A stretch of DNA of 64,000 bases from Carya illinoinensis (lineage: Eukaryota; Streptophyta; Magnoliopsida; Fagales; Juglandaceae): the NCBI RefSeq assembly GCF_018687715.1, contig NC_056765.1:3906001-3970000 (forward strand), in the 5' to 3' direction. Shown one piece after another: positions 1 to 11,214 of this stretch (the stretch's first letter is position 1; the number at the start of each line of letters is the position of its first letter). The position numbers and the translations under genes are program-made. The notes beneath the pieces are model-generated. The model was not told where the DNA came from, ran no database searches, and was given only the letters and a program-made list of their open reading frames with translations.

Positions 1-1368
1 TGCAATATATTCCAAAAATTTGGGTAACATGAACTGTTTGTTTTACTATACAATATTATTGTCCGTTATTTCCGATCATTCGAAATCATTTGAAATCTTT
101 GCATTATATCCATGATTCTTTTATTGTACGTCTCGCACAACACAACTGTCAACAGATCTTGCTTTAGATTTACTCTGGAGTTACCCACGTTTGACATATG
201 CTCTTGACGATCACGGCGAGTCCCCGTTCTTAGCATTGGCTTCTATGCCTCACGCATTTCCGAGGGAAAATCAGCTCGGGTTTTTGAAACAATGGATCTA
301 CGATCACTGTTAGTACTACTCTCTCTCTCTCTCTCATTACTGAAGTTTGTTAGTGCTGCTTTCAACTATATATGTTAAGAAGTCTGCTAGAGAAACAAAG
401 AGATCCGACATATTGATGTGAAACACTGCCACGTCTCTCTCTCTCTCCTCCTCCTCCTCCTCCTCCTCCTCCTCCTCCTCCCCCTTTCCCTCTCTCTTTG
501 TCCCTCTTGGGTGGTTCCTAACCACCACAGACAGCCAAAGGACGGTGACTGTCGACCACGCAAGTCATCGGCTCGGATCCCGACCACCCTGGTGGCCGCG
601 CAGCAGTCGACCATGCACGGCGAGAATCACGAATTAGCAACAACATGCACGGCGAGCTGTCGTGAGCTCCACACGGGCGGTGCCGCTTGGACCGTCGGCG
701 TCTTTGATCTGTCCATCCTGAGGTGGTCCCCCCAACCACGATGGTCAGCATGGAGAAAGGGCACGGGGAGAGGGCAGGTGTGGCGGGCATGGGGGGGAGG
801 GGGAGAAAGAAAGAGACAAAAAAAAAAAAAGAAAAAAGAAAAAGGAGACATGGCACACTAGTGTCAGTGCGTGAAATTCTTTGACGGCATTCTCTTATGT
901 CTATAGTGTTTTTCATATGTTAATAGTTGCGCATTGTGGCTGATAGAGAATCAAAACACATTTACCAATGAATCACGAATTAATGCTCTATATGGTTCGT
1001 TCATTTGAAGTTTTCAATATTTCCTGCATAGTATATTTGCTATTATTATTATTATTTCTAGAAAAGGTCAAAATTGTTCATCCAAGACCTGGATTGACAA
1101 TAGTACTTGATCTATCCGGTATCTGTCACGGACTTAAAGATTTTTTGGCCTTCTTTCTGAAAGGTATACATATTGATCAATCGGCTAGTTCCACCTATGA
1201 AATTCGTTTGAACATTAACAGCTATCTAGGTACAACGCAATCAGGTATCTTCAGCCTTACCTTATAACTTTCCATTATTCTTGGCTTGTAATAATTTGAG
1301 AAATATCATTTATTTCGTTTTCCTTGTAAACTGCCATGTGATTTTGATTAATATCTTTGTCGTATCCC

Positions 1369-1404
<36 letters not shown>

Positions 1405-4400
1405 CAAAAAAAGAAAATTCAAATAATAAAGCAAGGTCTCCCTTCCTTCATAAAACAAGAAATCGGCCTTCTACCTGGAGTTAATTTGTTTTGTTTTTGT
1501 TGTCGTCCCTGCGTAGCAGCGATTGCTGATTGTACGTTCTAGCTAGACTTCAACTGGCCTTAATGTTATATTCGGTTCAGTTTTCAGGAGTTAATTAGTG
1601 AGCTGTTTGGTCAGATTAATCTGCTACCGAAAAATTTTCTGAAAATTTGACATATAGGTTAAGTTTTACTGAACTTGGGCCGATCATTAAAATAATTTTA
1701 ATTGCGTACTGATATATTATAATTTTTTACAGTTATTTTATAACGTCTTATTTTATAAATAATTGTTAGAAAAATGTAAATTTCTTGTTTTATTTATGTG
1801 TGGATGAAGTAATATTTATTTTCTTATTTTTTTAAAAAAAAGATCAATACAAAGAAAATTTTCTTGAAGTTACTTATTAGATGAGATTTTAGCCATGGGA
1901 ACTTGCAAAAATTTAATTAATTTGAATAAGAAATATTGTACTAGCTTTGTTTTGTTAGAACTTTTATGATGTCCATAATTACTACTGAAAAGATTTTGTT
2001 CACTTTGCAGTGCCAGCAAAATCAATTGTCAGCAACTTGTTGGGTATACTGTCTCCACTCTATCAAAATCAATCTTGACAATTGTTGTTTGAGATTTTTT
2101 TACTCTTTTTATTTTTATTTTTATTTTTTTGTTATGGTTTCATCAAGTTAAATTGGCATTGTTTCAATAATTGTCAAAGGAATCGAGCAATTATATGACA
2201 TGAAGAAGATCCATAGCCATTCCAAAGAACTTCTTTCCAGCATGTGCGAGGTGATACCAACAATCTCCCAAACTCTACAACTTACAAGTGGTGGGGTTTA
2301 TGATGCAATCAATCGTGCCGTTAAAAATGGGATTTTCGAGTTTGTTTCTGAAACATTGAGCAAGGATCCGAGATTTTTAGAGAAGGAAGACACAAATTCA
2401 AGAAACATACTTATGCTCGCTGTTCTATATCGACATTCTAAGATCTTTAGCCATATACATGGGCTTGATAAGAATAAAGCTTTGACATTTTATAAAGATC
2501 GCAATGATGATAACGTGTTACATATGGCAGCGATAGTAGAAGATTCCACTAGGCTTGATCGAAGCTCTGGTGCAGCTTTACAAATGCAAAGAGAGTTACA
2601 ATGGTTTAAGGTCATCTCTCTCTCTCTCTCTCTCTCTAGCATGTTTTCTTTTTCCTCTCTTTAGGTAAGTAAGTTTTTTTATTCTAAAAAAGAAACAAGA
2701 TACACAACAAACTCAAAACTACTAAACCATGATTAATGCTCATGACAACCCATTTTTCTCCAAGAACACACCATACCCAAACATATATATGGATTGAGAT
2801 GTTCTCCAACTCGCTGTCAAACTAGGATGGTCTAATTTGTGAAAAGAAAGACATAATAATAAATGTGTGGAATTCATATTGTAAAATATATAGTCTCACA
2901 CATGCAACATGCCATCTCTCTCTCTCTCTCTCTCTCTCTGAGAATATATATATAGTTAATTATGCCTATAGTCGATCTGATGCTTCAAAGTAGCGACGGT
3001 CTATTAAAGAAGAAAACATTTATTTAGAAACTTGTTATTTACACACCAATACAGTTTTTCCCTATTAATTAGTATAAAAAGGGTATTGGTCTTTTAAACC
3101 TTTTTATAACTGTAATGGGTTACACGATACGAAATATGTTTCCACACCAACTTTTAAGTAGCAGAATTCATAGAAAAAACCCAAGAGTACATCCAATCTA
3201 CATGCTCCCTTATGACCCAATAGACTAAATAGGCAGTCTAATTCAGAAGGCTAAGATGAGTTTACAGCAATAATAACACTGCTCACCTTAGGACAAAATA
3301 CACGTGGAATTAGACAAATGTACGAATTTCTTTGTCAAAGCCACCATGCACAACTCGTTTTAGAGATACAAGCCCCAACATATGAAAAACTAAAAGTAAA
3401 GCCTGTTACCTGATCTGATTTAAATGAAAATATATAGTTCCAGAAAGACGTACAGAAGCGAAAATAAATTTAGGCATCAATGCTCTCTGTGGGCTAAAGC
3501 TTTTGTCTGAAACGAACTTTCAGGCCGGGATTTAAAAGGAAAACAGCGCTTGATCGGGGTCTAGATCTTGACAGTAGAGCTATTCGTGACATATAGCCGC
3601 AAACCCCTAACCTCTCAGAGATAACCCTCAGTAGTTAATCCTCAGGGCAGTATCTCTCTTCCCCTCCCTCGTTAGGATTGGTCTTCTAATCATTCCTAGT
3701 CTTTTTATCCTTTTCAATTTACACATACATTTGAAATATATTACATCCCCACACAAATATATTTTAATAAAATAAAAAATAATATATTGATCAGAATATG
3801 TAGTTTTAAAAGTATAAGTTTTTAGATCAAAATGGCATATATATATATATATTTGGCTAGGTTTCTACTTTATATGAAGTTATAATAAGTCTTTAAATTT
3901 TCCTAAAACTTGCTTCTTTGTTCCCTTCTTTTTCCCTCGGGCACAGTATAGAAATATGAAGATGAAGCTTAAGAAAAGTTTGCAAGGTTTGAAAATTAAG
4001 TTGTTCAACCAAGATTCTGTAAATCAAAATGTTGGAAGTTTTTTGAAGGGTATAATGCCTGATCTCAAGTTTTTTCGTTTAGGAATTATGTTTATTAATT
4101 ATTGTGCATTGTCCAAGTTTACGACTAATTGATCATTTAATATTTGAATAATTATTAAATACACCTAGAGCGTGAACACTGTGGCATTTTAATACTTTAA
4201 CAAAATATTATAACATTAACATCACTTACGTACGTACATAAGTACTAAATTTTAATAATCTGGCATTCTGCAATATATAGGCCAGGATATAAGGAAATAT
4301 TATGTGTTCGTACTAGAAAACTACAAAATAAAGCTAGATATATTTTATATATATATATATATATATATTAATATTATTTGTTTCGTCTTTCTAATATTAC

Positions 4401-5052
4401 CCACAGTTAAGTAATTGATTTTGGCAGAGATTTTTTTTAACAAATGCAGGAGGTGGAGGAAATTGTCAGTCTCAATATTAAAGAAGGTACTAACAAAGAT
4501 AATTTAACTCCACGACAACTATTTACAAAGAACCATGAGGACATGATGGAAAATGGAGAGAAATGGATGAAAGACACAGCATCATCATGTACAGTGGTGG
4601 GTGCTCTGATTGTTACCATTATGTTCACTGTAGCTTTTACCGTTCCAGGTGGTTACAACCAAAATTATGGCTTTCCAATATTCTTAAAGAAAAAATTGTT
4701 TATGCTCTTTATAATAACCGATGCGTTGTCCCTCTTTTCTTCCTCAACATCGGTCTTGATGTTTTTGGGAATTCTCACATCACGTTACGCAGAAAAAGAT
4801 TTTCTTAAGTCTTTGCCGAAAAAGATGATTATAGGCCTTTCCGCCCTTTTCTTATCTATTGCAACCATGATGATAGCCTTTTCTGCCGCTCTTTTAATCA
4901 TGCTAAGTGACCAATTACAGATTGCAATTCCTCTCATTTGTTTGACTGGTGTTCCAGCATTCATCTTCGTATGGATTCAGTTCCCCATTCTTAAAGATAT
5001 GTTCATGTCGACCCTTTTCCCACGCATCTTGAATAGGAAGATGAAGCCTTGA
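1..5052 (+). CDS. ACD6/ITN1-like ankyrin-PGG membrane protein, copy A (5' end off window; probably damaged)
   Basis: Proposed exons are 1-23 (tail of an ankyrin exon), 156-308, 1067-1244, 2011-2043, 2180-2610 and 4450-5052. The order matches copy B at 29.7-37.2 kb. Exon 2 reads as the segment after the ankyrin repeats (ALDDHGESPFLAL). Exon 5 carries NSRNILMLAVLYRHSKIFSHI and ends QRELQWFK. The last exon is a PGG domain (NLTPRQLFTKNHEDM, then VPGGYNQ) with about four membrane helices. Related proteins (ACD6, ITN1) act in salicylate-linked defence or salt/ABA signalling at membranes. Two defects are visible. The copy B acceptor TTTCAG reads TTTCAA here, so exon 5 would need a cryptic AG at 2178-2179, which keeps the frame. 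The exon 2 to exon 3 phase also does not close. It may therefore be a pseudogene. Family and exon layout are confident; function is not. Confidence 0.75.
379..914. mobile_element. 536-bp GC-rich insertion with 9-bp target duplication in intron 2 of copy A (MULE / Pack-MULE candidate)
   Basis: The insertion is flanked by a perfect direct repeat ATATGTTAA (370-378 and 915-923). The equivalent intron in copy B (around 32115-32140) has a single uninterrupted site (ACTATGTTAATAGTTG), so this is an insertion and not a deletion elsewhere. A 9-bp duplication is typical of Mutator-like elements. The interior (about 490-790) is strikingly GC-rich compared with the intron. It is bounded by a CTC-triplet tract (about 445-482) and a purine tract (800-845). 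No transposase reading frame is seen, and terminal inverted repeats are weak at best. The captured-fragment idea rests only on base composition. Confidence 0.65.
1366..1400. repeat. Poly-C(24)/poly-A(11) tract in intron 3 of copy A
   Basis: A run of 24 C (1366-1389) passes directly into 11 A (1390-1400), followed by CAAACAAAAAAAG. Copy B has no such tract in the homologous intron. It could be slippage-prone, so its length may not be reliable in an assembly. Confidence 0.9.
2915..2939. repeat. (TC)n microsatellite in intron 5 of copy A
   Basis: Uninterrupted TC dinucleotide run. A shorter CT run lies just after the exon 5 donor (2613-2637). Confidence 0.85.
4346..4369. repeat. (TA)n microsatellite upstream of the PGG exon of copy A
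   Basis: Alternating TA run about 80 bp before the acceptor of the last exon (acceptor AG at 4448-4449). Confidence 0.85.
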
Positions 5053-5740
5053 GTTTAAGTAATCCATTGTGCAATATGTTGTTTTGCAATATAAACTTGG
5101 GATCTCTTCGGTGGCTGGCAACGCAAGAGATTGCATGCTTCTAGGCTACAAGGAAGAAGGCTTCAAGTTTGTGCCGCTCAAAAGAATAGAGATTCATAAC
5201 TTTTTTCCTTATCTCAGAAGTTTAGGGGCTTGAGAGAAAATTGAAAGATTTCTCATTTGGTAGAAATTTGTGTTTAGTGTGTTTTGTATGACATGGATGT
5301 ATTGAGACTTTAGGTTTTAGCGTTTTTGTTATAACTACTACTCTTTTAATTTCAATTTTTTGTTAGTATATTTCATTATTTCTTCCTGTTTGTCTTCACT
5401 AGTGGGTGTATCTTTTTAAGCCTAGCCGTATGGATCTAATTAATTAGTTTTTCATATTGTAACTGATTTACTCTTTCCAACAGTATCAACACCAACCCAT
5501 TCCTTAGTATTCAACGCTATAGAGATCAAAAGGAAGATCCAAATGATGAAAATAGGAGAAAATGGGAGTGGGGAAGATGCGTGAGAAATAACCTTGCCAT
5601 TCATCTCTTTGGGGCATCCTCCGTAGTGTACTTACTTTACGAATGCATAAGCTTTGGACCTTTTAGAAATACTTTCGATTATAAATTTTAGCTTCACTTA
5701 CGCCTTCTCCTTGTGATAAACCACTCTCCAATCCACTATT
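5053..5740. other. 3' flank of copy A, homologous to the 3' flank of copy B
   Basis: The sequence after the stop codon (ATCCATTGTGCAATATG, then TTGTGCCGCTCAAAAGAATAG) recurs almost word for word after copy B (37175-37860). The duplicated unit therefore extends past the coding region to about 5.7 kb. No second gene is visible here. It most likely holds the 3' UTR, but no clear AATAAA signal could be fixed. Confidence 0.6.
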
Positions 5741-6460
5741 TTTTTTTTTAAAATTTTAATTTTTTTTTCTTTCAAAAAAAAAAAAAACAGGGGAAAATCC
5801 CCATAGTTTATTACCGTCTCTCACTTAAGGCGGAGGAAAATCAAACTTATCTCAAACAATCAACAAAAACCAAAGCCATGAAACAAACAATACATCGCCA
5901 AAAATGACAAAAATTAAATCTTAAGACTGGGGAAACCCAATTTATCTAGACGAATAATTCCTTTCAAGATCCGAGGCAAATTCTGGCTTCCCTCATAGCG
6001 GATATTCCTCCCCATCTAGCCTTGTCGTGCAAGAAAATCTCCCGCTTGGTTACCTTCCCAACATTGGTCAACCACCTTAAAATTAATCCCCTCAACTGCA
6101 GTGAGTAATTCATCCCAAAAGTACCATAGATACCATAAAGTGCGTCTTCCCTCAGGAAGCCAATCCACTGCCAACTTGTAATCACTTTCAATGATAACAT
6201 TAAAATAGTTAAGCCTTTTGCACATTACAATCCCTGTTGTAATAGCCCGTAACTCAGCCCCATTATTAGTACCAAGACCAAAATGAGGTGAGAAAGCCTC
6301 TGGCACAGTACCAACCTCATCCCTTATCACTCCCACTTCATAAGTCATTAATTGACATTGTTTACTTCCCATCGAAGGCCATTCATGCTCAGCCACAAAG
6401 ATTTCGATATATAGTCCAAACTTCCATTTGAACAGACCACGATAATAATCCTTACTTTTT
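5740..6460 (-). pseudogene. 3' end of an L1-type LINE: RNase H remnant
   Basis: On the minus strand, from about 6460 down to about 5925, a reading frame shows GLGTNNGAELRAITTGI, IIESDYKLAVDWL and GNQAGDFLARQG. This is the RNase H fold (RVT_3) that ends plant L1-type ORF2, with the E of AELRA and the D of ESD. After FLARQG a TAG stop interrupts, and the frame goes on to ILKGIIRLDKLG. Runs of T around 5738-5770 on the plus strand fit the poly-A tail of a minus-strand LINE. Everything upstream of RNase H is missing, as in a 5'-truncated insertion. Confidence 0.7.
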
Positions 6461-6945
6461 TTTTTCTCATTTAGAACTAATGAAATATAAAATATAAAAG
6501 TAATTGAAATGAAGAAGAGAAAATGAGGGAGAGGGACATTGATAGCTACATTCTTGCTATTCTCAATTATGGTTGAATACAAAGAATTTGTTTCAATTTA
6601 TAAGAAAATTACATAGAGATGAGTTAAGGAAAATATTATGATAATTATGATAATTAATTTTCTTTTATCATTTGAAAAATATGTAAATAAAATTAGGATA
6701 ATAATCAAATCAAAATTTTGATTTAATATCATCTCCAACATGGAGACATTTGACGATGCAGTTGATTTTTTTTTTTTGTTCCAAGCGGGAGGAATATCAT
6801 GACTGTTTGCAAATAAGAAATCATACAAGGAGTCGATGCTATCAATAGAAAGGTTAGCTATCATGACTGTCATGACTGTTCCCAAAATATCATGACTGTT
6901 CCGATCAACAAGGAGTCGATGCTACCAATAGAAAGGTTAGATTAG
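6446..6945. repeat. Dispersed repeat R, copy 1
   Basis: The stretch from AATAATCCTTA to GAAAGGTTAGATTAG is homologous along its length to 51687-52105. Shared landmarks are GAAATGAAGAAGAGAAAA, ATTATGGTTGAATACAAAG, ATAATCAAATCAAAATTTTG and a CTCCAACA/CTCTAACA block. The last resembles the TGTTGGAG start of a minus-strand copia LTR, also seen at 10067. It could be LTR-derived. Internal near-copies of GGAGTCGATGCTA..CAATAGAAAGGTTAG occur at 6829 and 6910. Confidence 0.6.
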
Positions 6946-7299
6946 TTTAAATCTCATGAATAGAAACTAACAAATGCTCCCAAATGGGAAACCATAGTAT
7001 GTTTGAAGTTATTTTGGGAGATTCAAGTCAAATAAACTTAGATTGGCATAATTCAACAAAACGGTATTCGAAAAGAAGTATGTATACTTAGTAAATTACT
7101 AAGAGGCTCTTTTGCATCTTGAATTATATAGTTGCTTTGTTTTTGTAGGGTTTGTTTGACTTGCTTCTGAAGAATCTGACTGATCCATAAGACTCCTTGA
7201 ATTTCCTGGAAAATAAATTATATAGTTGAGTAGTGGAGGCTCTAAGGCCATCTCACAAATTGGATTCGAACCAATATTCCCCCTCCATTTCAGGTGACT

Positions 7300-8290
7300 T
7301 CCCCTTTAGTCGATCGTGATACCACCCACCCACCTCTTTGTAGCGCTCTTGCAATCAAACTACTGCATCCGTTTGACACTAGTACTTCTGAAAAATATTG
7401 CTCCCGTTGAGAACCTTCAATTTTACCATGGACTAGCTAGGTAGAACAAGAATAATTGGGAAATATCTATAACATATAAAATTTCAAAGAATAAACTCTT
7501 TGGGCTATTGATCATATTAACATAAAGAATTAAGTTATGAAATACAAAATAATATATCCAATCAAATTACTAACCTGTTTTTAATATATAATCTAAATTC
7601 TCCAAAGTATGGATGTAGTTTTAAAAAGTAAGGTTTTTATATCAAAATTGCATATATATTTGGCTAGGTTTCTACTTTATTTGAAGATAATAGTCTCAAC
7701 AAAGTTTGAAAGGTTCCAAATTAGGCAGGTTTGGACACTTGGAGTGTATCTCAAAATTTTGTAAATAATAGTGAAATTATTTGAGTGGAGATATTTTATT
7801 AGTTTTGGAAAATGATGGAGAAAAATGTGAATAAAATTATTATAAAGTACATTAAAGAGTTGTTTGAATATAATTTTTAATATTATTTTTGTTTTAATGT
7901 TTGTAAAGATTGTATTGACTTTTGTGTTTTGTTTTGAAATTTGTAAAAGTTGTATTAATTTTTAGGGTTTAAGTAATGATCATTATTTAAAATTGATTAG
8001 ATGAAAAAATTGAAAATTTAAATTTAAAAAGTGTTTTATATTTAAGTGATATTTGAGATTGAAATTATGAAAAGTTTTGAGAATTTTTAGTGTCCAAACA
8101 TTCCCTAAAATTGCGATGATCAATGGAAAAGGAGTTGATTATAAATAGAATTATACATTTATGAGAATTCAACCAAGTGACCAAGATTCTGCAAATCAAA
8201 ATGTCAAATCTTTTTTAAAGGGCCTAGCTATCTGTTGTATAATGCCTCGACACACGCCAATTTAGTTACATGGAGTGTTTTTCGTTTAGA
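7300..8290 (+). repeat. Fragment of the ankyrin-PGG family: promoter-like block joined to intron-5-like block
   Basis: 7370-7440 (GAAAAATATTGCTCCCGTTGAGA) matches the promoter-like modules at 11870 and 26740. 7440-8290 matches intron 5 of both gene copies and the block at 27340-28130: AATAATTGGGAAATATCTAT, TATTTGGCTAGGTTTCTAC, AACCAAGATTCTGCAAATCA and TGGAGTGTTTTTCGTTTAG. No coding exon lies between the two blocks, so an internal deletion or recombination has removed the gene body. A MITE interrupts it at 7724-8105. Confidence 0.55.
7724..8105. mobile_element. TA-flanked MITE, TIR about GG....GTTTGGACAC
   Basis: The left end reads GGCAGGTTTGGACACTTGG, and the right end AGTGTCCAAACATTCCC is its imperfect reverse complement. 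TA flanks both sides. The homologous sequence at 27885-27905 is an empty site (CAAATTAAAATTGC) with one TA, which proves insertion and fixes the ends. The TA duplication points to a Tc1/mariner-type (Stowaway-like) non-autonomous element, although the TIR is not the classic Stowaway one. Confidence 0.75.
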
Positions 8291-8699
8291 GCATTGGCAT
8301 CGGTTTACTCGAACGCGTTTGAATGTTACAGACATATACATTCTATCATTTTTTTAGTACAAAATATGAATTTCATTTCTAAATCTCACTTTTTCGGACG
8401 ATTTTCATTTCATCTCAAAAAGAAATCATCCCAAAAAATCTTTTTTGTTATAATGTAGCGACGTCAATTTGTAAAGTTATTTTATAATTTTATTTTTATT
8501 TTTATTTTGTGGATCTAGCATTCCTCAAGAAGTCTCGGTGACATATGCATAAAATAAAGAATATATAATACTGAAGAGTATTAAATAATTAATTCTGCTT
8601 AATTGGTGTCACTTCCGCGCGCATTTGGTTTCATATGCCCAACTTTGTTTAGACTAAAGAAAACACATATTCCAATTCTCTGTTTCAATTTGAAGATCA

Positions 8700-9400
8700 T
8701 ATCAGCCGGATTATAGATAGATATATGAAGTAGATGTTACTGAAGCATTTTCAACAAACAAGCCTGTCATTTTATACATCTGAGAAAACCTTACGAACAA
8801 CATTTGAAGGCTTTGGCGAGCTTGTTGAAGGACGTAGTTCACGGTTTAATGCTCATAAACTGAAGCATTTTCATTCCTTAGCATTGGTATATATGCTCAT
8901 ACTAGCCGTGTATTGCTTTCTCGACAATATCAACATATATTTAACACGTGTACGTCAAATTTAAAATGATTGGATTAAAATGTTTTAATAGTATGTATGA
9001 ACACGATGGTAGTGTCAGAGTATAAGATAAAATTGAAATTGATAGCTTAATCATTTTACAATCTTTTACATTAAACTTATCATATCTACATCTATTGTTA
9101 TCTAAATTTGAATACATAATTAAATACAAGAATCATGATATGATCTTCTAGAGTGCTTGTATTTGACTGAGTTTTTGGTGCAGATACATTATGAATTTGT
9201 TAAGTGATTGTAGGAGATGCATGACGCTTGGATTCATGTGTGGGTAACAACTTAACAGCTGGTAGGTTATCTAACATTAATAGATGAGTGAAACTGCATA
9301 TATATATATATGTCATCATATAAATGTCTATAAAATGAACCGTCGCAAACGCTAAATTTGGAAGCGTCAAGAAGAATAAAGAAAGTAGGTATGGAAAGAT
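8700..9400 (+). repeat. Repeat S, copy 1 (exon-like, unknown function)
   Basis: An open frame at 8734-8964 contains GFGELVEG and FNAHKLKHFHSLALVY. The same words occur on the minus strand at 43690-43780. Further matches (TTTGACGTACACG..TTAAATATAT, and ATAAAATGAA..CG..GCAAACGC) lie at 38430-38700. The two copies are in inverted orientation, and the second is split by a copia insertion. The protein family is not recognised. The GT after LVY could be a splice donor. It may be an exon fragment or simply repeat sequence. Confidence 0.45.
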
Positions 9401-10067
9401 GGAGACTCCGGAAGGAGGAAAAAAAGAATAAATTTCTAAAACAATAAGCACCTTACTGTTTTTGCTTTTTTTGATTCCTTTTAATTTTTTTCTTTTATAA
9501 GGTTGGGCTTTTTACTCTGAGCTGGGCTGTAAAACTTCTACTCTTCCTTCTCCCTCCATGGCCATTGATTGTTGTTGGTCAACTAGCTCTGTGGAAGTGG
9601 AGTTGGAGGTTGTCATGTGGTTGAATTACTGACATTATTCATAACTATCATCCTACCTCCATGTCCATGGAGAAGGAGGTTTCCATGTGGCTCTTGAAGG
9701 TGAGACACAAAAGAGATCAAGAGTAGAGGGAGGAGAGTCGAGGGGAAGAGGAATGGGAGGGTATAATTGAGAAATATGAGAAGTTAAATAATACAAATGC
9801 CTAATAAGAACGTTGTAAATATAAATTTTAAATTAATTATATAGACGCAGCAATTACAACTAATATATCCTTTCAATTGGTAGCAACTCTTTGTTAAGTG
9901 TTATTTGATTTTTCATACGCCAAACCGAGCGGCCAACATCCTAGCGTCGTAACTTCCGCCATATATAGCACAACCAGTTTTCTTTTGTATTTTTACAGCC
10001 CTAATTAAATCAAAGTGATTTTCATAATTTATCAAATCATTTGATAATTTGATATTATCTCCAACAC
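9401..10067. other. No gene seen; right edge probably a copia LTR end
   Basis: Contains CT-rich and GGAG-rich stretches with a loose inverted repeat (CCTTCTCCCTCCATGG about 9547 and CCATGGAGAAGGAGG about 9666). The final bases ATTATCTCCAACA before 10068 read as TGTTGGAGATAAT on the minus strand, which looks like an LTR start. Confidence 0.35.
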
Positions 10068-10330
10068 CTCCTCAAACTCAAGGTGGAGAATTTTGAAATG
10101 CTTGACATTTTAATGTAGCCTCTATATTTGTTTATTGATCTCTGATGAGATAATGAGACTTGCATTGATGATGAAGTAATTGACAATTGGAACATCAAAT
10201 ATGGAGTTGTGGTTAACAATGGGTCGATAATGGGCCAAAGCCAACAAAGAACTAATAATAGGTCAAAAGATTGAGCTGATAATGGGCTAAATATAGCCTT
10301 GGTCAAGTATAGGACCAAAATCAAAAAGCC
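10068..10330 (-). pseudogene. Copia-type polyprotein tail beside its 3' LTR (remnant)
   Basis: On the minus strand a short frame ends ISKFSTLSLRR, directly before a purine-rich stretch (GAGTTTGAGGAGG) and TGTTGGAGATAATATC. C-terminal words followed by a polypurine tract and an LTR start are the usual 3' end of plant copia elements. No RT or integrase motif remains, so this assignment is tentative. Confidence 0.35.
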
Positions 10331-11214
10331 GAAAAGCAGATTTGAGAATTCAAACCAAGGCTGGATAAATCAAAACCAAGGAAGATCCGATTCAATGATT
10401 TGAGCATTTCAACAAATTAAATCGAGCGATTCATGATAATGTTGAATCGGATATTTCAATGTTGACAAAAAGTATTAAAAATCATATTTGATGTAATTCA
10501 AGAATTTTATATCATGTATAATAGAGTATAAAATATTAGGAAAATTCTATACACCATACTACCATCATATTTTCATCCCACAAAATATGATGTGACATAT
10601 TTACCACTATTGAATGATCATTTATTACATATTTCTTTATCATCTAATGGTGATAAATGAGCCACATCTTACTTAATAGGATGAAAATAGGATCAGAGTG
10701 TGTTAGATAGCATTACTCAAAATATTATTCAATGACAAGTTTCAATAAAAATATACTATGAATCTAAATAGTTTCAATAAATATGTAATTAATGTATTTA
10801 ATATCAATGGTCGACATTTTTTTGCCTTATATATGAAACTATTAAGTTATAAACATATGGCAAATGTAGTATTTTATTCATAATCATGAATTTAATATAA
10901 AATACACATTAATCTCCTAAATTTTTTGTTCAACTAAAAACAATAAAGGATTACATATTTTATCTTTCAATTTTTCTACAATTCTTATTGAATGCAATAA
11001 TGAAAAAGTTAATATACTCTTTAGTTCTATCGTATTTTTTAACAAGAAATTAAAAGAAACAAATTGTAAGATAATTTAAAAATAATATGATTTTGAATCA
11101 GTTAGAATCAATTCAAATTAGTTTAAAACCAACTAGAATTAGTATGAATTAGTCAATGGAAGTGGTTCAGTGAATGATTCAAATTGTTCTTTAAAATCAG
11201 TTCGATTTATAACC
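10331..11214. other. AT-rich intergenic DNA, no gene seen
   Basis: No frame with recognisable protein words and no clear terminal repeats. Several loosely repeated phrases of the type TTAGAATCA/ATTCAAAT occur between 11090 and 11215. Confidence 0.4.

Noticed and set aside
418..861. Open frames on both strands between 337 and 916
   Set aside because: They translate CTC-triplet, CT and poly-purine tracts inside the intron insertion (runs of leucine, glutamate or arginine). No domain is seen.
7258..7275. tRNA B-box-like GGATTCGAACC (minus-strand GGTTCGAATCC)
   Set aside because: No cloverleaf, no matching A box at the right distance and no tail or target duplication were found.
8734..8964. Possible small gene at 8734-8964
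   Set aside because: The frame is repeated at 43.7 kb in a decayed repeat and matches no family I recognise, so it is listed as repeat S and not as a gene.
9200..9451. Minus-strand open frames at 9.0-9.5 and 6.6-6.9 kb
   Set aside because: AT-rich hydrophobic chance frames without motifs or homologous copies that keep the frame.
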